A stretch of DNA of 64,000 nt from the NCBI RefSeq assembly GCF_014645795.1, contig NZ_BMMK01000012.1, forward strand, positions 103,642-167,641, in the 5' to 3' direction. This document shows, in pieces, positions 45,698-54,180 of this stretch. Below the pieces are notes generated by a model that searched no databases, had not been told where the DNA came from, and worked only from the letters and a program-made list of their open reading frames with translations. The translations under genes and the position numbers were made by a program. Positions within the stretch are counted from its first letter, which is position 1; each line of letters opens with the position of its first letter. The DNA comes from Longimycelium tulufanense. Its GTDB lineage: Bacteria > Actinomycetota > Actinomycetes > Mycobacteriales > Pseudonocardiaceae.

Positions 45698-46640
45698 GTG
45701 GTGGGACGACACGAGCTGACCGATCAGGAGTGGGCGCTGCTGGAGCCGCTGATGCCGCCGCATCCCCGACAAGGGGCGGCGGTGGGCCGATCACCGCAGG
45801 GTGGTCAACGGGATCTTGTTCCGGGTCCGCACCGGGGTGCCCTGGCGGGACCTGCCCGGCCGCTGCGGCAAATGGAAGACCGTCTATGAGCGACATCGTC
45901 GCTGGTCGGCAGACGGGACATGGCAACGGGTCGCCGACGCGCTGCGGATCGACGCCGATACCGGCCAGGCCAAGGAATTCACGGCGGCGGTGGACTCCAC
46001 CGTGGTGCGGGCCCACCAACACGCCGCCGGTGCCCGGCGGGCCCCACCCCGGGGGTACGACCCAAAAGCAGGCTGCTGGCCAGGCAGGATGCTGACGGCA
46101 GAGAGTCCCTGGGCAAGTCCCGGGGCGGATGGACCACCAAGATCCACCTGGCCGCCGACGCCCGATGCCGCCTGCTCTCACGTGCCACCAGCCCCGGCCA
46201 GCGGCACGACAGCCAGATGTTCGAGCAGGTCATGGCCGGGATCCGGATCCGCCGCGCCGGTGGTGGGCGGCCCCGGACCCGGCCGGGGAGCGTGCTGGCG
46301 GACAAGGCTTACGCCAACCGGGCCGTCCGGCTGGCGTTACGGCGCCGCCGGATCACCGCCGTGATCCCCGAACCGGCCGACCAGGTCCGCAACCGCAAGG
46401 CCAAGGACAGCCGGGGCGGCCGGCCCCCAATGTCGACCCCGCCCTGTACAAGCAGCGCAACACCGCCGAGCGCTGCGCCAACAAGCTCAGCGGCCTGGCT
46501 CGCTGACGGCATCCTCAAGATCGCCCACACCCGGCAACTCGGCGACCGCATCCCCGGCGAGATCCAACACACCCTGCTCCCGTACCGCACCGGAAGCCGA
46601 GGCCCGCCTGCTGACCGCCCTCGTGGACAGGCCACCGACA
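45698..46640 (+). pseudogene. IS5-family transposase, multiply frameshifted
   Basis: The start GRHELTDQEWALLEPLMPP is followed in a second frame by VNGILFRVRTGVPWRDLPGR and AAVDSTVVRAHQHAAG (first catalytic Asp). A third frame gives GWTTKIHLAADARCR and VLADKAYANRAVRLALRRR (second Asp), then a further shift to ALYKQRNTAERCANKLSGLA (catalytic Glu). Some IS5 elements use one programmed shift; at least three here mean the gene is dead. Confidence 0.85.
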
Positions 46641-46935
46641 CCACACTCGCCTCTGCCGAAGCACGACCCCGACAGGCGGTGCCACTTCCCCACAATTGGG
46701 TGTCCGGGATCACACGTCGAAACCACCCTGTCAGGACCGCCACCTCGATGCCGCCCGGCTGACAGACCACCAACAACCACCAGATCGGACGACCCCACGC
46801 CCTGACAGAACGCGACCCCCTTTGACCCCCACGTCAAAGCCCAAGATCAACAACTCCAGAATTTCTCCTGGACGCCCCCAACGATCACCATTCAGTCCAC
46901 AAGGGACGATCCGAAATGATCCACAACCACGCAGG
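46641..46935. other. intergenic region left of the tRNA scar
   Basis: About 295 bases, comparatively rich in A and C, without a credible gene. It probably contains the decayed right end of the IS5 element and native chromosome next to the tRNA terminator. Confidence 0.3.
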
Positions 46936-46978
46936 AAAAAGCCCGCCGACCTGGGCTGATGCCCAGAGCCAGCGGGCT
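46936..46978 (-). terminator. intrinsic terminator of the tRNA-Pro scar
   Basis: On the minus strand: AGCCCGC (46978-46972), an inner CTGGGC/GCCCAG hairpin, GCGGGCT (46946-46940), then a T-run. This classical terminator lies 10 nt past the tRNA 3' end. Confidence 0.8.
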
Positions 46979-46987
46979 CCTCGATGG

Positions 46988-47028
46988 TCGGGACGACAGG
47001 ATTTGAACCTGCGACCCCTTGACCCCCA
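46988..47028 (-). tRNA. 3' half of tRNA-Pro(GGG), attachment-site scar
   Basis: The 41 bases on the minus strand equal tRNA positions 33-73: U33, anticodon GGG, stem TCAAG, variable loop GGGTC, T-stem GCAGG, loop TTCAAAT, CCTGT, acceptor GTCCCGA. Upstream of U33 the sequence no longer matches a tRNA (no CTTGA stem partner), so it cannot make a tRNA. A break exactly in the anticodon loop is the pattern left by site-specific integrases that use tRNA 3' halves; pSAM2-type elements use tRNA-Pro. The intact copy would lie outside this window. Confidence 0.8.
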
Positions 47029-47165
47029 GCAGCGGCTACTGCCAGCGGCCTGCTTCAGCCCCGTTCCTCCAGGTCGGCCCTGAGCGTACTCGCCCGAGTA
47101 AAGGAGTCCACTTCAGCGCTTGATCTAGCTTAGAGCTCCTAACAGATTCGCTGGGGGAGTCGGCG

Positions 47166-47616
47166 TCAGCAAATGAGGGCGCAGGCGAGGGTCAGGAGTG
47201 CCTGGTGGATGTCGAGTCGGCGTTCCCAGCGCACCGCGAGGCGGCGGAACTGGTGGAGCAAGGCCAGGGTTTGTTCGACGATCCAGCGGGCCAGGCTGTT
47301 GTCGTCGCGGGTGCCGCGGCGGCTGATCAGTGGCCGTATGCCCCGCTGGCGGAGCTGGTCGCGGTAGGTGTCGTGGTCATAGCCCCGGTCGGCGACCACC
47401 GTGTCGGGGCGGCGGCGCGGCCGTCCCGGTCGGCCCCGCACGGGTGGGATGGCGTCTACCAGGGGGATGAGCTGGGTGATGTCGTTGCGGTTCGCCCCGC
47501 CTCACCCGGGTGGCCAGCGGGTTGCCGTCGCCGTCGCAGATCAGGTGGTGCTTGCTGCCGGTCTTGGCGCGGTCGGTGGGGTTCGGGCCGGTCGCCTCGT
47601 CCCCTAATGAGTGCTG
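47166..47616 (-). pseudogene. IS5-family transposase, 3' part
   Basis: DEATGPNPTDRAKTGSKHHL, LICDGDGNPLATRV in one frame; after a shift LVDAIPP-VRGRPGRPRRRPD, TVVADRGYDHDTYRDQLRQR, then VEQTLALLHQFRRLAVRWER. This is the C-terminal two thirds of an IS5-group enzyme with catalytic Asp and Glu regions. The 5' end is cut where the IS110 element begins, suggesting that IS110 insertion or deletion truncated it. Confidence 0.8.
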
Positions 47617-47648
47617 CGGGCCTGCCGTGAGGCAGGCTCGGTCCGGTA

Positions 47649-47723
47649 GCTGCCGGTGGGTGAGCACTCCTTCCCCCAGGCCCAGCATGGAGGCCTGAAA
47701 AAGATCGTGCCCCCACCGGTAGC
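47649..47723 (+). ncRNA. candidate IS110 bridge-RNA stem-loop in the left end
   Basis: GCTGCCGGTGGG (47649-47660) pairs with CCCACCGGTAGC (47712-47723), one mismatch. The enclosed region holds a second hairpin CAGGCC/GGCCTG (47677-47682, 47692-47697). A long stem with an internal loop upstream of the transposase is where IS110 bridge RNAs are encoded. No homologue comparison was possible. Confidence 0.4.
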
Positions 47724-47848
47724 CGGGAGACGTGATCGCTGATGGGATGTCGTGCCCGCCGCCCTGGCGTGAGCACTTGATCATTAGGTCGCTGACGGTT
47801 CTCCCGGTAGCTGCCCAGGTGCGTGCGAGCTGGGTGAGGGGAGATGCG

Positions 47849-49069
47849 GTGCTGCTCGTCGGCGATGACTGGGCCGAGGACCATCACGATGTTGAGCTGA
47901 TGGATGCGGCGGGCAGGCGGCTGGCCCGAGCCCGACTGCCCGAGGGCGTTGCGGGGATCGCGGCGCTGCACGAGCTGATCGGCCAGCATGTGGGTGAGGA
48001 CCCCGACGCCGCCGAGGTGGTCATCGGGATCGAGACCGACCGAGGCCCGTGGGTGGCCGCGCTGATCGCGGCTGGATACCGGGTGTTCGCGATCAACCCG
48101 CTGCAGGTCGCCCGGTTCCGGGAACGCCACAACGTCTCCGGTGCCAAGAGCGACGCGGCGGACGCGCACACCCTGGCCGACATGGTGCGCACCGATGCCC
48201 ACCAGTTGCGGCCGGTTGCCGGTGACAGCGCGGAGGCCGAGGCGATCAAGGTGGTGGCGCGGGCGCACAAGACGCTGATCTGGGAACGCACCCGCCACAG
48301 TCAGCGACTCAGACACGCGTTGCGGGACTACTTCCCCGCCGCCCTGGAGGCGTTTACGGATCTGGCCGCACTCGACACGCTGCTGTTGCTGGGCAAGGCC
48401 CCGGACCCGGTCTCGGCGGCCCGGCTGACGATCCCGCAGATCAGCAAGGCACTCCAGCGGGCCCGGCGCCGCAACATCGCCGAGAAGGCCACCGCGATCC
48501 AGGCCGCGCTGCGCAGTGAGCAGCTCAGCCAACCGGCGGTGGTCACCACCGCCTACGCCGCCTCGGTGCGCGCCCAGGTCGCGATCCTGACCACCCTCAA
48601 CGAGCAGATCAAGACTCTGCAGGGGGAGGTGGAGGCCCATTTTGGGCGGCACCCGGACGCTGAGATCATCCTGTCCCAACCCGGTCTAGGGATGATCCTG
48701 GGCGCCCGGGTGCTCGCCGAGTTCGGAGACGACCCCGACCGCTACACCTCGGCCAAGGCCCGCAAGAACTACGCCGGCACCAGTCCGATCACCCGCGCCT
48801 CCGGCAAGAAGAAGACCGTGCTGGCCCGCTACGTCCACAACGACCGGCTCATCGACGCCCTGTCCCACCAGGCGTTCGCCGCGCTCAGCGTCTCCCCAGG
48901 TGCACGCGCCTACTACGACCGGCTCCGCGCCCGCGGCGCCGGCCACCCCGGCGCCCTGCGCCAACTGGCCAACCGACTCGTAGGGATCCTGCACGGCTGC
49001 CTCACCACCCGAACCCTCTACGACGAAACAACCGCCCGGTCACACCACACCGACACCGCCGCCGCTTGA
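47849..49069 (+). CDS. IS110-family transposase (DEDD recombinase)
   Basis: A 406-residue enzyme. The RuvC-like DEDD core starts with VGDDWAEDHHDVEL (Asp), IGIETDRGPW (Glu) and AKSDAADAHTLADMV (Asp-Asp). The C-terminal Tnp_20 domain has the conserved Ser region SQPGLGMILGARVLAEFGDD and YAGTSPITRASGK. All motifs and length are intact, unlike every other transposase in the window, so this copy may be active. GTG 47849 follows GGGGAG; an in-frame GTG at 47834 is the alternative. Confidence 0.9.
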   Translation: MLLVGDDWAEDHHDVELMDAAGRRLARARLPEGVAGIAALHELIGQHVGEDPDAAEVVIGIETDRGPWVAALIAAGYRVFAINPLQVARFRERHNVSGAKSDAADAHTLADMVRTDAHQLRPVAGDSAEAEAIKVVARAHKTLIWERTRHSQRLRHALRDYFPAALEAFTDLAALDTLLLLGKAPDPVSAARLTIPQISKALQRARRRNIAEKATAIQAALRSEQLSQPAVVTTAYAASVRAQVAILTTLNEQIKTLQGEVEAHFGRHPDAEIILSQPGLGMILGARVLAEFGDDPDRYTSAKARKNYAGTSPITRASGKKKTVLARYVHNDRLIDALSHQAFAALSVSPGARAYYDRLRARGAGHPGALRQLANRLVGILHGCLTTRTLYDETTARSHHTDTAAA

Positions 49070-49137
49070 CCTCCAAACCGATGGGATGTCTTTTCCCAGC
49101 CACCCGTGACCGTCGTGTCCCGAGGAGGTCATCCGTC

Positions 49138-51291
49138 ATGACCCGTATCCGCGCAGGCAGCGTGGTTGACCACATCGTCGCGACCCTGCAGGCGGCGGGA
49201 ATCCCACCCGACCCCGATCAAATCGACGCCATCGCCGCCGTGTCTACGACCGATCCGAACGCCCTTCGTGCCACTGTTGCCTCCGTTCTTCCCGAGTCCA
49301 GCCGAGTCGTGGTCACGGGAACCCTGGACCGTCGGCTGCTCGCGTTATCCACTCCAAAAAGTCCTGAATGGACTATCGCCGACCTGACTGGTGAACCGCA
49401 CGCCACGCGGGCATGGCCCGACTGGGTCCGCACCGAGATTCATCTGCACCGGCCCGAGGAGTGGTTGAGCCCCGCGCACCTCACCGCCCAAGCGGTGCAC
49501 CGACTGACACGCTCCCGGGTGCTTCTGGCTGCGCTCTACCACCCCGAGAACTTCCCGCTCCCCCGGTTCCCGCTCAGCATTTCCGACCTCGCCCGCGCCG
49601 CCCGCGCCACCCTGTGCGGCCAAGTCCGGCTTATGGACATGCAGCTCGACACGAGCCTGGCCGACATCGTCGCCGCCGTGAGCACCGAACATTTCGACAA
49701 CCTGGGAGTGTCGGCGACCTTCGGTCAGCACGACCTGCTGACCCACCTGCTCGACACCGTCGCCGAACGTGAGAACCCACCGCTGGTGATCGCCGGCGGT
49801 AGCCTGACTGTGCGCAACGAGCGGATGCTGCTGGAGCGCTACCCGCACCTGTTGATTGCCCGCGGCGCCGGCGAACCCACGATCGCAGACCTGTTGGCCT
49901 ACTGGCACCATGACCTCGAGCTGGAGCAGGTCCGTGGCCTCGGCTACGCCGGCGCCCCCTACGGCTCGGGAACCCTGGCCCTCAGCCGTCGGCGACGCAC
50001 CGCCAGCACACCCAACCGGGCCACCACCGACTTTTTCCCCGAACTGGATCTGCTGGACGCGACCTTCGCCCACCGCGGTGTCGCCCAACTCGAAACGTCC
50101 CGCGGCTGCACCAACACCTGCTCGTTCTGCCCCCGCGGCCACAAGGGAACCTGGTTCGGCAGCACACCGAGACAACTTCCCTGGATCCTCGACGCCATGG
50201 GCGACGTGTTCGACCGGCACCCCGAGATTGCCCGGGTGCTCTACCTCGTGGATGAGGAGTTCATCGGCCGCGGGATCGGTGCCGTTGAGCGCGCCCTGGC
50301 TGTGGCCGACACCCTCCACGCCGCCGGCTTCCGCTGGGAGACGTCCTGCCGGATCGACCAGGTGGTGCAGCCGAACCTTGACCGCGGCTGGCATATCGAC
50401 CGTGTCTGCCTGTGGCGCCGGCTTCTCAGCCTCGGGTTGAGACGCTGCCTGTTCGGGATCGAGTCCGGCGTCACCAGCATCCTGGAGCGGTTCCACAAGG
50501 AGACCACGGGCGGGCAGAACGCCCACGCGATCAGGACCCTCTCGGCGCTGGGGATACCGACGAGATACACCTACATCACCTTCGACCAGCTCATGACCGC
50601 CGAGGAGCTGCGCGCCTCCTACACCTTCCAAGGACGCCGCGACCTCCTCCTCCGGCCCCTTCCCCATCTGAACGCGGAAGACATCGTCGACGGCGTCCGC
50701 GACCCCGCCTTCATCGCGGCCCACGCCACCGGTCAACCGTTCTACACCGCGATCTCCTACATGCTCGTCGTCATGGAACCTCTCATCGGCGCCGCCTACA
50801 CCCAGCGGCTCAAGACCGCCGGCCTGACCCGCACGCCACGGCCCAGCATGGGCCGCATCGACGCCGACTTCGCCGACTGGCGCATCGGCATCTGCGCCGA
50901 CGGCGCCCAACTGTGGATCGACCGGCACCTCGCGTTCGACTACGCCCTCAAAAGCCTGGAAAAGATCCTCGACGGCCCACCCCGCGAACGCACCCGCTCC
51001 GCCCGAGTGGTGCTGAAGAAAGCCGCCTTCGACCTGCTCGGCGCGATGCTCAACCTCATCGACACCCACAGCCTGGACGAGCCCAGCCAAGCCCCGATGA
51101 TGCGCGGGGCCCTGCTCGCCGTGATGGACCAGCACATGGATCGTCTGCGCATCGCGGTCGCCAACACCGTCCAGGAGCTGCGCAGCACACTGCCCGGCCA
51201 CACGGCCCGAATCCTGAATCACGAACACCGACGCTGGTCGGACACCGGCGGCTGGCGCCTCATCAACGCCGCCAACGCCTGCGCCACCTAA
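49138..51291 (+). CDS. B12-binding-domain radical SAM protein
   Basis: A 717-residue protein. Residues about 180-290 resemble a cobalamin-binding Rossmann domain (NLGVSATFGQHD, LVIAGGSLTVRNERMLLERYP, ARGAGEP), but the DxHxxG lower-ligand motif reads D-M-Q and is not conserved. The radical SAM core has Cys324, Cys328 and Cys331 (CTNTCSFC) and GIESGV. Such enzymes catalyse methylations or rearrangements using a 5'-deoxyadenosyl radical. CGAGGAGG lies 9 nt before ATG 49138. A nucleotidyltransferase-fold gene follows 107 nt later. Substrate unknown. Confidence 0.85.
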   Translation: MTRIRAGSVVDHIVATLQAAGIPPDPDQIDAIAAVSTTDPNALRATVASVLPESSRVVVTGTLDRRLLALSTPKSPEWTIADLTGEPHATRAWPDWVRTEIHLHRPEEWLSPAHLTAQAVHRLTRSRVLLAALYHPENFPLPRFPLSISDLARAARATLCGQVRLMDMQLDTSLADIVAAVSTEHFDNLGVSATFGQHDLLTHLLDTVAERENPPLVIAGGSLTVRNERMLLERYPHLLIARGAGEPTIADLLAYWHHDLELEQVRGLGYAGAPYGSGTLALSRRRRTASTPNRATTDFFPELDLLDATFAHRGVAQLETSRGCTNTCSFCPRGHKGTWFGSTPRQLPWILDAMGDVFDRHPEIARVLYLVDEEFIGRGIGAVERALAVADTLHAAGFRWETSCRIDQVVQPNLDRGWHIDRVCLWRRLLSLGLRRCLFGIESGVTSILERFHKETTGGQNAHAIRTLSALGIPTRYTYITFDQLMTAEELRASYTFQGRRDLLLRPLPHLNAEDIVDGVRDPAFIAAHATGQPFYTAISYMLVVMEPLIGAAYTQRLKTAGLTRTPRPSMGRIDADFADWRIGICADGAQLWIDRHLAFDYALKSLEKILDGPPRERTRSARVVLKKAAFDLLGAMLNLIDTHSLDEPSQAPMMRGALLAVMDQHMDRLRIAVANTVQELRSTLPGHTARILNHEHRRWSDTGGWRLINAANACAT

Positions 51292-51398
51292 CCGGGCGAC
51301 CCGCCCACCACCTGCCGCGTGCCCCAACCACCGGGGCTGGGGCACGCCGCTACCGTCCCCACCCGCAGCCATACACCGCGCCCACACGAAGGACCCCG

Positions 51399-51995
51399 AT
51401 GCTGGACCTGGACGCCGTACTCGCCGCCGGATGGGCCGACCCCGAGCACTTTTCCCGGGAAGAGTTCGCCCGTGCCGAACAGTTCTGGCTCGCCAGTCGC
51501 GCCGAGGACACCCGCCTGGGGGCAGTACGGGCAGAAGCCGCCCGTCTCATCCGCTCGTGGACCGGCCGGCAACCTCGCGATGTCGGATCATTCGGCATCC
51601 AGACCAACCTGGAATCCAGCGACCTCGACCTCGACCTCGGCATCGGCTACCCCGCCGAGGCCCGCGACGCGCTCATCACCGTGATGACTCCCCACGCCTC
51701 CTTCGCAGGAGAACGCCGCACCCGGTTCGACACCACCAGGCTCGTCTTCTCCTTCACCCTCCACGGCGTGGAGATCGATGTCTCCGCACTCACCGAAGCC
51801 GACTTCACCGTCGCCTGCCGAATGCTCGACCACATCGACACCGCATGAGCCGCGACGATCGCCCACACCTGGGTCAAGCATCTACTACGCGAGGCAGGCC
51901 GCATGGACGACTACGCAGCCTGGAAACTCGTCGTCTACGCCCGCTTCTGCCCCGAGTTCCGCTGGGTACCGATCCCCGAACACTATCCCAGCTAG
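51399..51995 (+). pseudogene. nucleotidyltransferase-fold protein interrupted by in-frame TGA
   Basis: The first 149 codons encode a nucleotidyltransferase fold: GSFGIQTNLESSDLDLDLGI supplies GS and the D-x-D pair, and GVEIDVSAL the third Asp. Codon 150 is TGA (51846-51848). The same frame goes on naturally for 48 more codons (TIAHTWVKHLLREAGRMDDY, WKLVVYARFCPEFRWVPIPE) to a TAG. So the helical C-terminal part is cut off by one nonsense codon; the N-terminal part might still fold. AAGGA precedes ATG 51399. Partner of the radical SAM gene by position. No selenocysteine element was seen. Confidence 0.7.
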
Positions 51996-52237
51996 GAAAG
52001 GTTCTCCTTGCGTAGAGCTTTGCGGTACCAGTATGCACTACACGTGATTACCGTGACTGCAGCAATAACAAAGATTGGAACCGAGATAGTGAGCGGCACC
52101 AGTCGCGTCGCCAGTAGGAACGTGCCGATAGCCAAGAAGGTGTAGGCCATGACCATGGCGCGTCGCTCGCGTCGGGACACTGGCCGACGCAGTTGCCACA
52201 ACAGACGACGCAAGAACAACGATTGGGACTGCGTCAA
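51992..52237 (-). CDS. small two-helix membrane protein
   Basis: 81 residues from a TTG start at 52237, which has GGGAGG 8 nt upstream (an ATG at 52273 is the alternative). A basic N-terminus (FLRRLLWQLRRPVSRRERR) precedes two transmembrane helices (MAYTFLAIGTFLLATRLV, PIFVIAAVTVITCSAYWY) and a basic tail. Family unknown. Its 3' end overlaps the stop of the nucleotidyltransferase frame by 4 bp in convergent orientation. GC is lower than in the flanking genes. Confidence 0.6.
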   Translation of the reverse strand: MTQSQSLFLRRLLWQLRRPVSRRERRAMVMAYTFLAIGTFLLATRLVPLTISVPIFVIAAVTVITCSAYWYRKALRKENLS

Positions 52238-52416
52238 TGCGCCCACCTCCCGATACTGCGGTACATGGGACACCCTACCCCTACCCGGGTATGCTTGAGT
52301 AGCTGGCCGGGGCGCCGTAAAGCTGGATTGGAACGGTGCATCACTAGGAAGAATGCGACTGATGTCCCGTATGCACCGATCCTCCCAGCATCATGAATCG
52401 AAAAACCGTGATTCAG

Positions 52417-52456
52417 CAGGTGTGGCGTGCTGGCTGGCCAGCACGCCACACCTGCA
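52417..52456. terminator. 18-bp perfect hairpin
   Basis: GCAGGTGTGGCGTGCTGG (52417-52434), loop CTGG, perfect complement (52439-52456). It lies 22 nt past the stop of the glycine-zipper gene; a T-run (GGTTTTT) follows 8-10 nt later on the minus strand. A very stable terminator. Confidence 0.75.
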
Positions 52457-52477
52457 CCTCACCTACTACTCGTTGGG

Positions 52478-53005
52478 TCAGGAACACGTCGCCGAGGCCG
52501 CGAGCCCATAGCCGATTCCTGCACCGGCCCCGATCGGACCACCAATGATGCCGCCAAGGGCTGCTCCGCCAATGGTTCCTGCAGCGCCGCAGAGGAAGCT
52601 TCCCCAGTCAAAGAAGGTTGCCATAACCTTCTTTTCGCTGGTTTGGGTAAAGTCGAACCGGTTGTCGCCCTTCAGTGAGTAGTGCCCGGTTAGCTGCCGA
52701 CCGTCGGGAGTGGTGATCTTCGGGGAGATGTCTTCAACAACCTTGCCCGACTTGTCGAGGATGCGCAGGTGACCGCCGACCAGGTCCAGCGCATAGTCAC
52801 CCCCGAAGGTAATCTTGAAGTGCGTGGTCGCGCCGTCGTGCCCCAGGAGTTGCAGCGCGTAGTGTCCGGCCTCGACAGGGGAGCTTGCACTTACCGGTTC
52901 GGGGCCCGCTGGAGCAGCGTTGGCGGTCACCGCCCCAGTCAGCAGGGTGGCGACCACAGCAGTACCGACGAGCGTAGCTCGGACGGTTCTGTTCTTCTTG
53001 CGCAT
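52478..53005 (-). CDS. secreted protein with C-terminal glycine-zipper segment
   Basis: A 175-residue protein. A Sec signal peptide (ATLVGTAVVATLLTGAVTANA then APA) is followed by a polar domain of about 100 residues. The last 40 residues form a Gly/Ala/Ile-rich hydrophobic stretch (GTIGGAALGGIIGGPIGAGA) flanked by one Cys on each side (FLCG ... ATCS). Such glycine-zipper tails occur in membrane-active bacteriocins and in some outer-layer proteins. Family not named with certainty. Stand-alone gene with its own strong terminator; lower GC than neighbours suggests acquisition. Confidence 0.75.
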   Translation of the reverse strand: MRKKNRTVRATLVGTAVVATLLTGAVTANAAPAGPEPVSASSPVEAGHYALQLLGHDGATTHFKITFGGDYALDLVGGHLRILDKSGKVVEDISPKITTPDGRQLTGHYSLKGDNRFDFTQTSEKKVMATFFDWGSFLCGAAGTIGGAALGGIIGGPIGAGAGIGYGLAASATCS

Positions 53006-53375
53006 GTCCTACCTCGCAGTTGAGTACTAGCCCTCGGATCGTCCAATCGGAAACAGCCGATGCATCGACCATTCAAGGATGGAATCTGTCCTATCACACG
53101 GGCAGAAAACAACACAAGGACATTCCATACAACGAAAGTAAGCAGTCTTGAAAGGATTTTTGTAACTTTCGTTGCATCAAGACCAGACCGAAAGGAACCC
53201 CTACCCTACATGCCATTCTTAAAGTTTTTCCCACTCCCGCCGCCAAGACGCGTCCAATTCGATACTCCATGTTGCATATCAGAGTTTTTAACCAAATGTC
53301 CTTTGCTGCGAAAAATGTCCGGCAATACACCGTCTAGGACCGAGCGTCACCGAGCGCTGAGCCAAACGAAAACAG
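53006..53375. other. AT-rich intergenic region
   Basis: About 370 bases, markedly poorer in GC than the rest of the window (runs such as AAAGGATTTTTGTAACTTTC). No convincing frame. It contains the promoter of the glycine-zipper gene and ends at the hairpin repeat. Confidence 0.4.
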
Positions 53376-53426
53376 GTGCCCCTCGCGCTCAACCGCCTGG
53401 GGAAAGGGCGGGAGCGCGAGGGGCAC
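53376..53426. repeat. GCCCCTCGCGCT hairpin repeat, copy 1
   Basis: GTGCCCCTCGCGCTC (53376-53390) and its exact complement (53412-53426), loop of 21 nt containing GGGGAAAG. Nearly the same hairpin, including GGGGAAAG in the loop, recurs at 63847-63887. Confidence 0.75.
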
Positions 53427-53488
53427 GGTGTGTCCACGCCCGCCGCTAGGCGTGGACGAAGGCCCGCCCGGGGACAGGGCGGGCAGTA

Positions 53489-53640
53489 TCAGGGCGAGCG
53501 GTGGGCTTCCAAGGTTCGTTGCAGGAACGCGAGCGCGGTGACGGTGTAGCGGTCGGTGCCGCCTAGGTCGTCGATGTCGGCGTCGGTGATCTCGCCATTA
53601 CTCCAGGGGTCCCAGCGACGGAGCGGGCGCGGCACAGCTC
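53489..53640 (-). pseudogene. truncated gene end, minus strand
   Basis: The last 45-50 codons (RRWDPWSNGEITDADIDDLG, GTDRYTVTALAFLQRTLEAH) have protein-like composition and end in TGA; upstream of 53640 the frame degenerates. Family unknown. It abuts the plus-strand fragment that follows. Confidence 0.4.
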
Positions 53641-53821
53641 GTCCGGCGGAATCACCCTTGCCGGCGCCGACCACCTCCGCGACCACCTCGCCACACTCGT
53701 CACCGACTGGCACCACGCCGGACGGCCCCCAGCCACCGCATGGTCGGTCACCCTCCGGCACGCCGACACCGGCGCCGCCGATCTCCTCCTCCCCCACCAC
53801 TGGACCCTCACCCACGGATAA
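53640..53821 (+). pseudogene. truncated gene end, plus strand
   Basis: About 60 codons (GITLAGADHLRDHLATLVTD, PATAWSVTLRHADTGAADLL, PHHWTLTHG) then TAA. No start in frame. Back-to-back with the minus-strand fragment, so the junction near 53640 is a recombination point. Confidence 0.4.
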
Positions 53822-54180
53822 GGCGGTCGGCCGGTGGTGTTTCGGCGACCGGGGGCGGCCCGCCTCGCGCGCACGACGGACTGTTAGTGGGACCCGGGGG
53901 CCACGAGCGCCAGGGCGACGCCGAAGAATTCGCCGCACCGTCCCTGACCAGGGGGAACACCGAAGTTCCACAGTGGACAAGCCGGGTGGCCGTGCGAGCT
54001 CGCGCCCGTTTCCCCAGTTCGGGGTGCGCGGTCGCCGGCAACGAGGGGCAGGGCCACGTTGTCCCTGGTCAGAGCCGCGGCTTGGGATCTGGAAGGCTTT
54101 TTCGGAGTTGTCGGGTGAAATCGGTGCCGGTGCTGCAACAGACAGAGTGAGGGATCCATGCCGAGGTGAAAGGGCGGCCC
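53822..54180. other. intergenic region before the second stand-alone ECF gene
   Basis: About 360 bases without a clear gene. A distant inverted repeat CTGACCAGGG (53944) / CCCTGGTCAG (54063) is present, of unknown meaning. Confidence 0.3.

Larger units (their letters stand above)
47617..49075 (+). mobile_element. IS110-family insertion sequence
   Basis: The element comprises about 230 bp of structured non-coding left end and one intact transposase gene, with a very short right end. Its left edge cuts an IS5 transposase fragment. Exact boundaries cannot be set because IS110 elements lack terminal inverted repeats and target duplications; both ends given are approximate. Confidence 0.7.

Noticed and set aside
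48282..48308. GGGAAC-N17-CGAC match
   Set aside because: Lies inside the IS110 transposase and lacks the CC...T flanks of the three intergenic copies; treated as a chance match.
51846..51995. Selenocysteine at the TGA of the nucleotidyltransferase gene
   Set aside because: No Sec-containing family matches and no SECIS-like hairpin was evident after the TGA.
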